A DNA stretch of 64,000 nucleotides from Lewinellaceae bacterium (GTDB taxonomy: Bacteria > Bacteroidota > Bacteroidia > Chitinophagales > Saprospiraceae), in the NCBI GenBank assembly GCA_020636375.1, contig JACJXZ010000001.1, positions 558,001 through 622,000 of the forward strand. Direction: 5' to 3'. Both the position numbers and the translations under genes were made by a program. Numbering within the stretch: position 1 is the first letter of the stretch; every line of letters begins with the position of its first letter. The notes beneath the pieces are model-generated. The model was given only the letters and a program-made list of their open reading frames with translations, did not search any database and had not been told where the DNA came from. This document shows positions 26,264-34,931 of this stretch, in pieces.

Positions 26264-28489
26264 TTAGAGGTTCAACCAATAAGTCACCTTCAGCACCAGG
26301 GCCCGGTTCTTCACCTGCGGTTCATTAAAAAACCGATCCGAAAAGTAATTATCCGTATACACCAGGAACACGTCCGACACCGGCCGGAAGCGCCATTGCA
26401 GGCGGCTGTTGATGTTGACGTTGTCGGCCTGGGTATTGTACTGAAGGAAGGTGCTGAAGAAGAGGCTGCGGGAAAAGGACAGCTCCGCCCGGGGCCCGAC
26501 GAGCCAGAAGCTGGCGCTGTTGTAGGGGTCCGGCAGTTGGATGTCGTTGTAGGCGAAGGTGGCCGCCAGGATGCCGAAGGGCTGCCAGCGGAAGTTGATG
26601 GCGCCCTCCACCCGCCGGATGTCGCCGTTGAAATATTCCCCCCCGGCCACTTCGACGTCGAAGTAAAACTTTTTGCGCACGTCGGAATTGAAGCTCACGC
26701 CCAGGGAATTGTACTGGTATTCTCCGATGGGCAATTTCTCTCCGGTATCCTTATTGGTGGGGTCGAAGGGGAAGTAAAGGTAAGTGAAATCGCTGGCGAA
26801 GCCTATGCTCAGGGTGCTCTGCCCGGGAAAAACGACGAAAGCGCCCGGCTGCAGCTGCCGGTCGGCCAGGCGGTAATCGGGCTGGTTGTACGTGAAGTTG
26901 GTGCTGAACTCCAGGCCGTACTGGATGATCTTCCTGGCTACCTTCGGGTTTTTCGGAAAAATATTGTGGGTGATGCCCGGGCTGAAAGACAGGAAGCCGG
27001 TGCGCGGCACGAAGCCGGCGTCGGCGCGGAAGTTCTGCCCGATATACTGGGAAGGGAAAAACAGCCGCCAGTTGCGGGTAAAATGGCCGACGAACAGGGC
27101 GGCCGACTGGGCGTCGTTGTTCTTTTCGGCGGAAAAGGACCGGTGGTAGTACAGCTCCGCCTCCCACTTGCCGTCTTTGGAGTAGAGGTTGTACTCCAGC
27201 CCCGCCACCCGGTTGTAGCCGTTGCCGTCCAGCTCGTAGCCGCCCGCCCCGTCGGAAGTGAAGTTTTCCTTGTTGACGAAGACGGCCCCTACGTAGGAGC
27301 GGTCGAACACCTTGCGCTGCAGCACGCCGACGGAGTAATTGGCCGGGTCGATGCCGGCGCTTTCTACCTTTGCGGTCTGCATGTTGAGCAGGCCGAGGCG
27401 CCAGTTGTCGTCCAGCTTGCCACTGAGGCGGGCACCGGCAATGATGGGCACCGCCCCCCGGGCGGACAGGCCGATGCGGCGGCTGAAGAACGGGCGGGCA
27501 TCGGGGAAGCCGAAGCGGCTGAAGAGGTCTTCGTTTTCCAGGAAGAACTGGCGCCGCTCGGGAAAAAACAACTCGAACCGGCTCAGGTTGGTGATCTGCC
27601 GGTCGACCTCCACCTGGGAAAAGTCGGGGTTGAAAGTGAGGTCGAGGTTGAGAGAAGGGGTGACGGCCACCTTGATGTCCCCGCCGGCGTCGATGCTGTT
27701 GTCCACCGGCGCGCCATTCTCGTGATCCTTGCTGCTGCTGCCGGTGACGTAAGGGATCACCGAAATATTGAGCCCGGGCGCGGGCGGCTGGCCTTCCCAC
27801 TTCAGCAGGCCGGTAAAGGCCAGGTGATTGGCGCCGAACTGCCGGGGCACGGGCACCCAGGAAGACCGCTCGTTCTGCTTCACGGCAATGCGGCTGAAAT
27901 TAATGCGCCAACTGTTGTCGCCATCCGCCCGGGAGTAGCGGAGCGTCTTGAATGGGATGGCCATCTCCACCACCCAGCGGTCGTCGTGGTTGGCCACCTC
28001 CGAATACCACTTACTGTCCCAGTCCCGGTTGATGTTGGTCCCGTTGTCGATGATGCCCTCCCGGCGCACGTTGAAAGGGGTTACCGCGAAGTGAAAGCCG
28101 TTGACCTTGTCTTTGAAGGGGTCGATGTTGACGGCGAATTCGTCGCTGCCGCCGTTTTCGAAATCCCGCTTGAGGGAGGTGATGATATAATCCTCCCGCT
28201 GCTGGTAAACCGTGGCACCGACGTAGAGGAAGGATTCGTCAAAGGCCAGGCGCACTTCGGCCTGTAGGGCGGCAAAGGAGGAATCCATGGGGAAGTTCTG
28301 GAAAAAATCCCCGGCAACCTGCGCTTCCTGCCAGGCGGGTTCGTCCAGTTGTCCATCCAGGTGTATTTTCGAGGTGGCCTTTCGGATAGCCAGGCGATAC
28401 GGTTCTTCTTCGGCGGCGGCGGCCCGCTGGGCAAGGCAGCCTCCAAAACAGAAGAACAGGGCAATGGTCAGGGCGCAAAGCCTTTTCAT
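26264..28489 (-). CDS. DUF5916 domain protein with CBM9-like N-terminus
   Basis: A 741-residue exported protein. The start at 28489 gives signal peptide MKRLCALTIALFFCFGGCLAQ. Residues about 25-230 are a carbohydrate-binding family-9-like sandwich (IHLDGQLDEPAWQEA ... LYVGATVYQ ... DEFAVNIDPFKD), as found in the DUF5916 family; the remainder (about 240-741) consists of alternating amphipathic strands typical of an outer-membrane beta-barrel, ending with a terminal aromatic strand (LVLKVTYWLNL). Family function is unproven; polysaccharide or cell-surface binding is a common suggestion. It ends 8 bases from the convergent lptE stop and starts 42 bases from the acidic protein gene upstream, from which it may be cotranscribed. 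Confidence 0.88.
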   Translation of the reverse strand: MKRLCALTIALFFCFGGCLAQRAAAAEEEPYRLAIRKATSKIHLDGQLDEPAWQEAQVAGDFFQNFPMDSSFAALQAEVRLAFDESFLYVGATVYQQREDYIITSLKRDFENGGSDEFAVNIDPFKDKVNGFHFAVTPFNVRREGIIDNGTNINRDWDSKWYSEVANHDDRWVVEMAIPFKTLRYSRADGDNSWRINFSRIAVKQNERSSWVPVPRQFGANHLAFTGLLKWEGQPPAPGLNISVIPYVTGSSSKDHENGAPVDNSIDAGGDIKVAVTPSLNLDLTFNPDFSQVEVDRQITNLSRFELFFPERRQFFLENEDLFSRFGFPDARPFFSRRIGLSARGAVPIIAGARLSGKLDDNWRLGLLNMQTAKVESAGIDPANYSVGVLQRKVFDRSYVGAVFVNKENFTSDGAGGYELDGNGYNRVAGLEYNLYSKDGKWEAELYYHRSFSAEKNNDAQSAALFVGHFTRNWRLFFPSQYIGQNFRADAGFVPRTGFLSFSPGITHNIFPKNPKVARKIIQYGLEFSTNFTYNQPDYRLADRQLQPGAFVVFPGQSTLSIGFASDFTYLYFPFDPTNKDTGEKLPIGEYQYNSLGVSFNSDVRKKFYFDVEVAGGEYFNGDIRRVEGAINFRWQPFGILAATFAYNDIQLPDPYNSASFWLVGPRAELSFSRSLFFSTFLQYNTQADNVNINSRLQWRFRPVSDVFLVYTDNYFSDRFFNEPQVKNRALVLKVTYWLNL

Positions 28490-28530
28490 GGGGACAACGG
28501 TGATTTCTAACAACATGCTGACAACTTTCC

Positions 28531-28944
28531 CTAATTGTCCTCGAAGTCGAAATCGCCAAATCCCTCTTCTTCATCCATATCCTCAAAATCCTCCTCCGCG
28601 TCGTCGTAATCTTCGTCCATGGTATCGACGACGGAAGTTTCCACGGAATAATGAAAGAAGCGCTCGAAGAGGGCCCAGTCCAAAGGCGCCGGCCAGGCGC
28701 TTTTGTCCATACACCAATCGTCCAGCACATAGGCGATGAGGTCTTCGCAATTCTCCCGGAGCCATTCCAGGGTTTCCTCGGGCGTTTCGAAGTCGGGAAG
28801 CAGGAAAACATCCTGCTCGTCGTGCTGGTCCATCTCATCGTAGTCGATCGGGTCTTCCGGGAAGACAGTGTTTGCCCAGTCGATCATGGCGCGCGTCGGG
28901 CGGATGATCAGCGCATTGCGGTTGATGGAATAGAAATCGTGCAT
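28531..28944 (-). CDS. Conserved acidic protein, function unknown
   Basis: A 137-residue cytosolic protein of a type I recognise as common in Bacteroidota without a proven role. It starts MHDFYSINRNALIIRPTRAM and contains PEDPIDYDEMDQHDEQDVFLL and LENCEDLIAYVLDDWCMDKS-like helices, then a low-complexity acidic tail (about 105-137, mostly Asp/Glu with aromatic residues). The leader carries a strong hairpin immediately before ctaaaaactacccgc and the ATG. The DUF5916 gene starts 42 bases downstream of its stop. No enzymatic motif. Confidence 0.75.
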   Translation of the reverse strand: MHDFYSINRNALIIRPTRAMIDWANTVFPEDPIDYDEMDQHDEQDVFLLPDFETPEETLEWLRENCEDLIAYVLDDWCMDKSAWPAPLDWALFERFFHYSVETSVVDTMDEDYDDAEEDFEDMDEEEGFGDFDFEDN

Positions 28945-28959
28945 GCGGGTAGTTTTTAG

Positions 28960-29014
28960 AGCCGGCCAGCCGAATGCGCTTCGAGAGGAACAAACAGCAT
29001 TCGCCTGGCCGGCT
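28960..29014. repeat. Strong hairpin upstream of the acidic protein gene
   Basis: Arms 28960-28976 and 28998-29014 pair at 16 of 17 positions (agccggccag...cgaatg), loop about 21 bases. It ends 16 bases before the ATG at 28944 and follows the aacS stop at 29074 by about 60 bases, so it could act as terminator of aacS or as a leader structure controlling the downstream gene. Confidence 0.7.
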
Positions 29015-29073
29015 CGGTTTTGCCCTAAAAGTAGGGTTTTCTGGGATATTTTGCTCGTATTTTTCGGGGAGCG

Positions 29074-31044
29074 TTATTCAATGCCCTTGCCGAATTCCAC
29101 AAAAAAATCCAGCGATTCCGGGTTGCGCATGGAATCCGGGTTGGCGGCCTTTTCCGGCGGCCGGCCCAGGAGGATCTTCTTGACCGGCGCCTCCAGCTTT
29201 TTGCCGCTGATGGTATAGGGAATATCCCGGACCTCGATGATCTCGTCGGGCACATGGCGGGGCGAGTACTCGCTGCGCAGAATCTGCCGCAGGCGGCCCT
29301 TCACCTCATCGGTCAGCGCCTCGCCCTCGTTCATCAACACGAAGAGGGGCATGTAGTGGCGGCCGCCGCTGAGTTCGAGGTTGACGATCAGGCTGTCTTT
29401 CACTTCCCGCACCTGATTGACCGCCCGGTAGATCTCGGCGGTCCCGATGCGGATGCCCTGCCGGTTGAGCGTAGCGTCGGAACGGCCGAGGATGACCAGG
29501 GAATGGCGGGGCGTGACCTTCACCCAATCCCCGTGCCGCCAGACGCCGGGGTACAGCTCAAAATAGCTGGCGAGGTAGCGTTGCTTATCCTCGTCGTTCC
29601 AGAAAAAGATGGGCATAGACGGCATGGGGCGGGTGATCACCATCTCGCCTACCTCGTCTACGGCCGGCTGCCCGTCGTCGTCGAAAGCATACAGGGCGCA
29701 GCCCAGGCAGCGGCACTGGATTTCCCCGAGGTAGACCGGCTCCAGCGGGCACCCGCCAACAAAGGCCGTGCACACGTCGGTGCCTCCGCTCATGGAGCAG
29801 AGCCAGACGCCCTCTTTGATCTCCCGGTACACATAGCCGAAAGCTTCCGGCGGCAAGGGGGCGCCGGTAGACCCGATCGACCGCAGGCGGGACAGGCCAT
29901 AGTCCTTCCCCGGCTGCAGCCCTTGTTTCATGCAGGCCACCAGATAGGGGGCGCTGGTCCCGAAATGGTGGATGCCGGCCTGCTCGGTAAACGCCCAGAG
30001 CACATTAAGGTCGGGGTACCCCGGGCTGCCGTCGTACAACACGATGGTGGCCCCCACCAGCAGGGAGGCCTGTACGAAGTTCCACATCATCCAGCCGGTG
30101 GTGGAGAACCAGAAGAAGCGCTCTCCGGGGTGGACGTCGTTGTGAAAGGCCAGATACTTATAATGTTCCAGCAAAACGCCTCCGTGGGAATGGGTGATCG
30201 CCTTGGGGATGCCGGTCGTGCCGGAAGAGTAGAGGACCCAGATAGGATGAGCGAACGGCACCGCCTCGAAGGAAAGGCCGGCGGCTTCGGTTTTCATCGC
30301 TTCCGCCCAAAGGATGCCGTTGGGGAGCAGTCCGGCGCCGGCCTGCTCGTCCAGGTACGGCAGGAGGATGGTTTTCCCGAGGGTGGGCAGCTTGTCGCAG
30401 AGCTCGCCTACCGCGCCCATCTTATCGTAGGGTTTGCCGTTGTACTGATAGCCATCGACCGCGAACAGCACCTTGGGTTCTATCTGCTGGAAGCGGTCCA
30501 CCACGCTGTGGACGCCGAAATCCGGCGAACAGCTCGACCAGATGGCGCCGATGGAGCAGGCCGCCAGGAAGGCCACCGTCGCTTCCGGGATATTGGGCAG
30601 GAAGGCCACCACCCGGTCCCCCTTCTCCACTCCAATGCTGCGCAGGTAAGCCGCCATGCGGGCCACGGCCTGCTCCAGTTCCGCCCAGCTGACTTCCCTC
30701 AGGGCATGCCGTTCCGATTGAAATACAATGGCGGGATGGCTTTCGTTCTTTGAGCGGAAGATGTGCTCGGCGTAATTGAGGGTGCTGCCTTCGAACCAGC
30801 GGGTGTCCGGCATGGGGTCGTCCGACATGGGCCGGGCGTAGGGGCTGTGGCTGATCACCTGGAAGTACTCCCAGATCGACTCCCAGAAATCCGCCGGCTG
30901 TTCCACCGACCAGGCCCAGGCGCCGGGATAGCCCTGGAAATCCAGTCCTTTTTTTTCCTTTAACCAGTTCAAATAGTGTTTCAGGCGGGAATGGCGGGCG
31001 AAAGATTCAGAGGGTTGCCAAAGAATGGGAGGCGTATCGCTCAT
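29074..31044 (-). CDS. Acetoacetyl-CoA synthetase (acetoacetate--CoA ligase)
   Basis: A 656-residue adenylate-forming ligase activating acetoacetate with ATP and CoA, allowing ketone bodies or PHB breakdown products to be used. The N-terminus (ILWQPSESFARHSRLKHYLNWL) and early block PGAWAWSVEQPADFWESIWEYF are typical of the AacS subgroup, not acetyl-CoA synthetase. The ATP signature YSSGTTGIPKA, FFWFSTTGWMMWNF, GSTGAPLPPEAF and the hinge region GRSDATLNRQGIRIGTAEIY are intact, with the catalytic Lys in ISGKKLEAPVKK near the end. The start at 31044 (MSDTPPILW) was chosen over 31149 for alignment to the family. It diverges from the biotin carboxylase gene. Confidence 0.93.
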   Translation of the reverse strand: MSDTPPILWQPSESFARHSRLKHYLNWLKEKKGLDFQGYPGAWAWSVEQPADFWESIWEYFQVISHSPYARPMSDDPMPDTRWFEGSTLNYAEHIFRSKNESHPAIVFQSERHALREVSWAELEQAVARMAAYLRSIGVEKGDRVVAFLPNIPEATVAFLAACSIGAIWSSCSPDFGVHSVVDRFQQIEPKVLFAVDGYQYNGKPYDKMGAVGELCDKLPTLGKTILLPYLDEQAGAGLLPNGILWAEAMKTEAAGLSFEAVPFAHPIWVLYSSGTTGIPKAITHSHGGVLLEHYKYLAFHNDVHPGERFFWFSTTGWMMWNFVQASLLVGATIVLYDGSPGYPDLNVLWAFTEQAGIHHFGTSAPYLVACMKQGLQPGKDYGLSRLRSIGSTGAPLPPEAFGYVYREIKEGVWLCSMSGGTDVCTAFVGGCPLEPVYLGEIQCRCLGCALYAFDDDGQPAVDEVGEMVITRPMPSMPIFFWNDEDKQRYLASYFELYPGVWRHGDWVKVTPRHSLVILGRSDATLNRQGIRIGTAEIYRAVNQVREVKDSLIVNLELSGGRHYMPLFVLMNEGEALTDEVKGRLRQILRSEYSPRHVPDEIIEVRDIPYTISGKKLEAPVKKILLGRPPEKAANPDSMRNPESLDFFVEFGKGIE

Positions 31045-31147
31045 GGTTGTGGTTTGTTTTTGGTTAGGAAGGCAAAGATAGTGTGGAAGGAGAGAATAAA
31101 AAATTTTCCCTACTTTAGAGCCTGATTTGCTGGAGTATGAAATGGGC

Positions 31148-31229
31148 ATTGGTGCATTCGTTTATATGTCCTGCCAGAACAGGGCCTGGCTATTCCAGCC
31201 TGTGGCAAAACGGCCTCGAATGTACCAAT
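31148..31229. repeat. Octamer-related inverted repeat in accC leader
   Basis: attggtgcattcg (31148-31160) pairs with cgaatgtaccaat (31217-31229), 12 of 13, enclosing a GC-rich loop. The units belong to the gtgcattg octamer family found at 5510 and 57346. It lies in the divergent region between aacS and accC, probably in the accC leader; a TACTTTAG -7-like box sits at about 31112. Confidence 0.6.
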
Positions 31230-31318
31230 GCACAAATACACAAAAACACATATATCGCTCTGCTTACAGCGTCCCGGTCCTAAAGCCTCCCATTACAGTT
31301 AACATTCAAAACAAAGCG

Positions 31319-32791
31319 ATGCAAAAAATACTTGTTGCCAATCGTGGAGAGATCGCCCTGCGGGTGATGCGGACCGCCCGCCGGATGGGCATCCTTACCG
31401 TTGCCGTTTATTCGGAGGCCGACCGGCTCTCCCCTCATGTGCGATACGCCGATGAGGCCGTTTGTATCGGCCCGCCGCCCTCCAGCCAGTCGTACCTGCG
31501 GGGAGACAAGATCATCGAAGCAGCCAAAAGCCTGGGGGTCGACGGCATCCACCCCGGCTACGGCTTCCTGAGCGAAAACGCGAGCTTCGCCCGCGCTGTG
31601 GAAGATGCCGGGATCACCTTCATCGGCCCCAGCCCCTTTTCTATTGAGATCATGGGCAGCAAACTGGCGGCCAAGGCGGCAGTCAAAGAATACGACATTC
31701 CTATGGTGCCGGGCCTGGACGAAGCCATCACCGACATCGAAAAGGCCAAGGAGGTGGCCCGGGAGGTAGGCTTTCCAATCCTTATCAAGGCCTCTGCCGG
31801 CGGTGGCGGCAAGGGCATGCGCATTGTGGAAGAGGAGGCGAACTTCGAATCCCAGATGAAACGGGCCATCAGCGAAGCGGAATCGGCTTTCGGGGACGGT
31901 TCGGTATTTCTGGAAAAATACATCGGCTCGCCCCGGCATATCGAAATGCAGGTGCTGGCCGATACGCATGGCAATGTCGTACACCTCTTCGAGCGGGAAT
32001 GCAGCATTCAACGCCGCCACCAGAAAGTCATCGAAGAGGCCCCTTCCTCGATACTGACTCCGGAGGTCCGGGAACGGATGGGGCAGGACGCTGTCAACGT
32101 AGCCCGCGCCTGCAACTACAAAGGCGCCGGAACGGTGGAATTCCTGGTCGACGACGACCTGAACTACTACTTCCTGGAAATGAATACCCGCCTGCAGGTG
32201 GAACACCCGGTCACGGAAATGATCACCGGCGTCGACCTGGTCGAACAACAAATCCGCATCGCCCGGGGTGAAGAACTGAGCTTCACCCAGGAAGAACTGC
32301 AAATCAAAGGCCATGCCGTGGAACTGCGCGTCTACGCCGAAGACCCGGCCGACAACTTCCACCCCAGCGTGGGAAAGATCTCAGTTTACCGGCGCCCCCG
32401 GGGCAAAAACATCCGCCTCGACGATGGTTACGAAGAGGGGATGACTATCCCCATCTACTACGACCCCATGATCGCCAAGCTCATCGCCTACGGCGAAACC
32501 CGCCCGGCGGCTATCCACAACATACTGGAAGCCATCGAACACTACGAGATTGAAGGGGTGGCCACTACCCTACCCTTCGGCATCTTCGTCCTGCACCATA
32601 AAGCTTTCACCTCCGGCAAATTCGACACCCATTTCGTGAAGAAATACTTTACCCCGGAAGCCCTGGAAAAGGACAACCGCACCGGCGCCGAGATCGCTGC
32701 CCGGATGGCGGTCAAACTGTTCGAAGAAAATAAGAAACTGCTGAGCATACCGGATGTAAGTGCCTCGGAATGGGGGAACGGGAGGCGGTGA
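31319..32791 (+). CDS. Biotin carboxylase (acyl-CoA carboxylase subunit)
   Basis: A 490-residue ATP-grasp enzyme carboxylating the biotin of a carrier protein. The N-terminal domain starts MQKILVANRGEIALRVMR; PGYGFLSENASFA and the glycine-rich ATP loop KASAGGGGKGMRIV are intact, as are EKYIGSPRHIEMQVL, ECSIQRRHQKVIEE and the substrate loop EMNTRLQVEHPVTE. The length exceeds AccC of E. coli by about 40 residues, the usual size of the acetyl/propionyl-CoA carboxylase type in Bacteroidota. Carrier and carboxyltransferase genes are not adjacent, so its acyl-CoA substrate is open. The start at 31319 is set by the conserved beginning; an open frame from 31127 translates octamer repeats. Confidence 0.93.
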   Translation: MQKILVANRGEIALRVMRTARRMGILTVAVYSEADRLSPHVRYADEAVCIGPPPSSQSYLRGDKIIEAAKSLGVDGIHPGYGFLSENASFARAVEDAGITFIGPSPFSIEIMGSKLAAKAAVKEYDIPMVPGLDEAITDIEKAKEVAREVGFPILIKASAGGGGKGMRIVEEEANFESQMKRAISEAESAFGDGSVFLEKYIGSPRHIEMQVLADTHGNVVHLFERECSIQRRHQKVIEEAPSSILTPEVRERMGQDAVNVARACNYKGAGTVEFLVDDDLNYYFLEMNTRLQVEHPVTEMITGVDLVEQQIRIARGEELSFTQEELQIKGHAVELRVYAEDPADNFHPSVGKISVYRRPRGKNIRLDDGYEEGMTIPIYYDPMIAKLIAYGETRPAAIHNILEAIEHYEIEGVATTLPFGIFVLHHKAFTSGKFDTHFVKKYFTPEALEKDNRTGAEIAARMAVKLFEENKKLLSIPDVSASEWGNGRR

Positions 32792-32832
32792 GGTGTATGT
32801 GTGTAAGTTCCTGGGCAGAAATACATTGATAT

Positions 32833-32906
32833 ACCTGGAAATAAGGAAATACATTGCAAGCCCAAGTTTGGTAAGTATTTCAATGTATTTTCAGGTATTT
32901 CCAGGT
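32833..32906. repeat. Inverted repeat between convergent genes
   Basis: The left arm 32833-32856 (acctggaaat...tacattg) and right arm 32881-32906 pair with a two-base offset; the right side continues as caggtatttc decamers to about 32912. It is located between the 3' ends of the biotin carboxylase and HD hydrolase genes, the same setting as the heptamer hairpins. Confidence 0.65.
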
Positions 32907-32964
32907 ATTTCCACATATGTCACTATTTCCGTCCAGGTACTTCTTTCCTCCAGGCCAACACCAT

Positions 32965-33516
32965 TCACCCCGGCGCCCCCAGTTCCAGCTCCTCCTTGTG
33001 TTCCTCCAGTACCGGGATGATGAATTCGATGAGCGTATGCAGATCCCAGCCCAGCAGTTCCGCCCCTTTGCGGACTTCTTCCCGGTCGACGCTGGCGGCG
33101 AAGGATTTTGTCTTTAGCTTTTTCAGGACGGACTTCGCGTTCATGCCCTCAATCCGGGTGGGGCGTATCAGAGCGGCGGCATAGATGAACCCGGTAAGCT
33201 CATCGGCAGCCACGATACATTTGTCCAGCCGGGAATTGCGCGGCACATTCCACTTTGTATAGTGGCCTGCAATGGCGTGCGCGACCTCTTCCTCTCCCAT
33301 CTCCCGCAGACGGGCGACGATGACGCCGGGATGCTGGTCGGGGTACTTTTCATAATCCGCATCGTGCAACAAGCCAGTGACGGCAAACTTTTCCTCGTCT
33401 TCCCCGAAATGCCGGGCAAGGGCGCGCATGGCCAGTTCCACCGTGCGGGCGTGGCGCAGGAGAGATTCCGTTTCGGTCATCTCGGCAAGTAAGGCATAGG
33501 CTTCTTCGCGGGTCAT
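32965..33516 (-). CDS. HD-domain hydrolase
   Basis: A 183-residue cytosolic protein with a metal-dependent phosphohydrolase fold: His22 (RHARTVEL), the His51-Asp52 pair in LLHDADYEKYPDQH, further His residues (HPGVI; IAGHYTKWN) and Asp107 region (CIVAADELTGFIYAAAL). The same arrangement occurs in many small HD proteins that are poorly characterised; hydrolysis of a nucleotide or phosphomonoester is likely. The start at 33516 excludes an upstream extension to 33597 of unlike composition. It converges with the biotin carboxylase gene. Confidence 0.87.
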   Translation of the reverse strand: MTREEAYALLAEMTETESLLRHARTVELAMRALARHFGEDEEKFAVTGLLHDADYEKYPDQHPGVIVARLREMGEEEVAHAIAGHYTKWNVPRNSRLDKCIVAADELTGFIYAAALIRPTRIEGMNAKSVLKKLKTKSFAASVDREEVRKGAELLGWDLHTLIEFIIPVLEEHKEELELGAPG

Positions 33517-33655
33517 GTTCTCTATTTTGCAGTGAAGCCGGAAGATACAAACGATACGAAACAATACTCCACTATTTTGGAACAATAATGGCCGCAAAGA
33601 GGCTCAAACAAACCCACCTTTGTACTATTAGTTCCGAAGAAAACAATCCTGATAA

Positions 33656-34033
33656 ATGAAAACCGCCATGCAGCACCTTCAAAAATCACTGCAGTCCATC
33701 GCCTTTCACACTATCAACCCGCTGGCCGGAGAACACATCGGCCTGTACCGGGTGCCCAGTGCCGAGGGTTGCGTCGAATTCGTCCGGCTGGAAACCGGAA
33801 GCTACCGGCCCCATATCCACGATACCATCGACGCCCACCTCACCATCCTGGCAGGGTCGGGACAGATCCTCCTGGACGGAAACTCCTACCCTTTCCGGAC
33901 CGGCAGCACCTTCGAAGTACCCAGGGGCGCCAGCCACGGGTTCATCGTTGAAACCAATACGGTCTTGCTCTCCGTTCAGGATAAGCCGATCCTGGACACC
34001 GAGACCAATGAAGCAGACATCAGGTTAGCCTAA
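33656..34033 (+). CDS. Cupin-domain protein
   Basis: A 125-residue single-domain cupin. Motif 1 is RPHIHDTIDAHLTILAGSG with metal ligands His53, His55 and possibly Asp59/His61; motif 2 is PRGASHGFIVE with His94. A small cytosolic enzyme or binding protein; substrate unknown. It is followed after 12 bases by a methyltransferase gene, so the two form an operon and may act on the same small molecule. Confidence 0.85.
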   Translation: MKTAMQHLQKSLQSIAFHTINPLAGEHIGLYRVPSAEGCVEFVRLETGSYRPHIHDTIDAHLTILAGSGQILLDGNSYPFRTGSTFEVPRGASHGFIVETNTVLLSVQDKPILDTETNEADIRLA

Positions 34034-34045
34034 AAACAGAACACC

Positions 34046-34864
34046 ATGACCGCAACTGTTCAGCAAAGCGAACAATACATCATCCGGGGGGGGACGCCCG
34101 GACGCAACCGCCTGGAAATCCTAAACCGGGCCTTGACCCCTACTACTCAGGCATTCTTCCAGCGCGCCGGGCTGACCTCCGGCCAGCACGGGCTGGACCT
34201 GGGCTGCGGCGGCGGCGCTGCGACCCTGGCCCTGGCGGAAATCGTCGGCTTCAACGGATCCATCACCGGAATCGATTGGGATGCCGAGAATATTGCCTTC
34301 GCCCGGCAGCGAGCTGAAACGCTCGGCATGAGCCAGGCACAGTACCAGCAGGCGGACGTCCGGGACTGGGAAAGGGACGCCGATAGCGTCGACTTCGCCT
34401 ACGGGCGTTTCCTGATGACTCACCTGGACAACCCGGCGGCCCTGGCCCGAAAGGTTCGCCGCATGCTTAAGCCGGGCGGGCGTATTCTCCTGGAAGACAT
34501 CGACTTCGCCGGCCACTTCTGTTCCCCGGCCTGCCGGGCCTTCGATCAATATGTAGAATGGTATACGGAAGCTGCCCGGCGCAGAGGCGCCGACCCGAAC
34601 ATCGGCCCCCGGCTGCCGCAGCTGGTGCGGGAAGCCGGGTTCCGGAACATTCAGTTTAACATCGTACAGCCCGTCTTCCAAACCGGAGAAGGCAAACAAA
34701 TGGCTTCGCTCACTCTGGAAAACATCGCCGACGCGCTGGCAAGCAACCAGCTGGCTTCCGGGGAAATGGTCGCAGATTGCCTGGCGGAGCTCCGCGCTTT
34801 CGAACAGGACGAAAATACACTGGTTAGCTTGCCGCGAATTTTCCAGGTGTGGGCGGTGAAATAG
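34046..34864 (+). CDS. Class I SAM-dependent methyltransferase
   Basis: A 272-residue methyltransferase. Motif I LDLGCGGGAATLALAE (about 51-66), the acidic ribose-binding residue in ITGIDWDAENI (about 76-86), QADVRDWERD (motif III region) and a LKPGGRILLEDIDF strand (about 142-155) define the UbiE/methyltransf-domain type. The C-terminal part, which selects substrate, is not recognised. The cupin gene is 12 bases upstream. Acts in the cytosol on a small molecule or lipid, which cannot be named. Confidence 0.9.
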   Translation: MTATVQQSEQYIIRGGTPGRNRLEILNRALTPTTQAFFQRAGLTSGQHGLDLGCGGGAATLALAEIVGFNGSITGIDWDAENIAFARQRAETLGMSQAQYQQADVRDWERDADSVDFAYGRFLMTHLDNPAALARKVRRMLKPGGRILLEDIDFAGHFCSPACRAFDQYVEWYTEAARRRGADPNIGPRLPQLVREAGFRNIQFNIVQPVFQTGEGKQMASLTLENIADALASNQLASGEMVADCLAELRAFEQDENTLVSLPRIFQVWAVK

Positions 34865-34931
34865 GGTTACGGTTGCCGGCGATATTGTTAAGAGATGAAT
34901 TATCGGAATAATTGAATTAAAAAAACACGTC

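Noticed and set aside
26396..28267. A 623-codon open frame on the + strand
   Set aside because: It is antisense to the well-supported DUF5916 gene, low in complexity and rich in Gly/Val/Ala; long antisense frames are expected from the GC-rich codon use. The same applies to long antisense frames at 19309-20799, 29254-30753, 40147-41310, 44677-46011 and 47660-49813.
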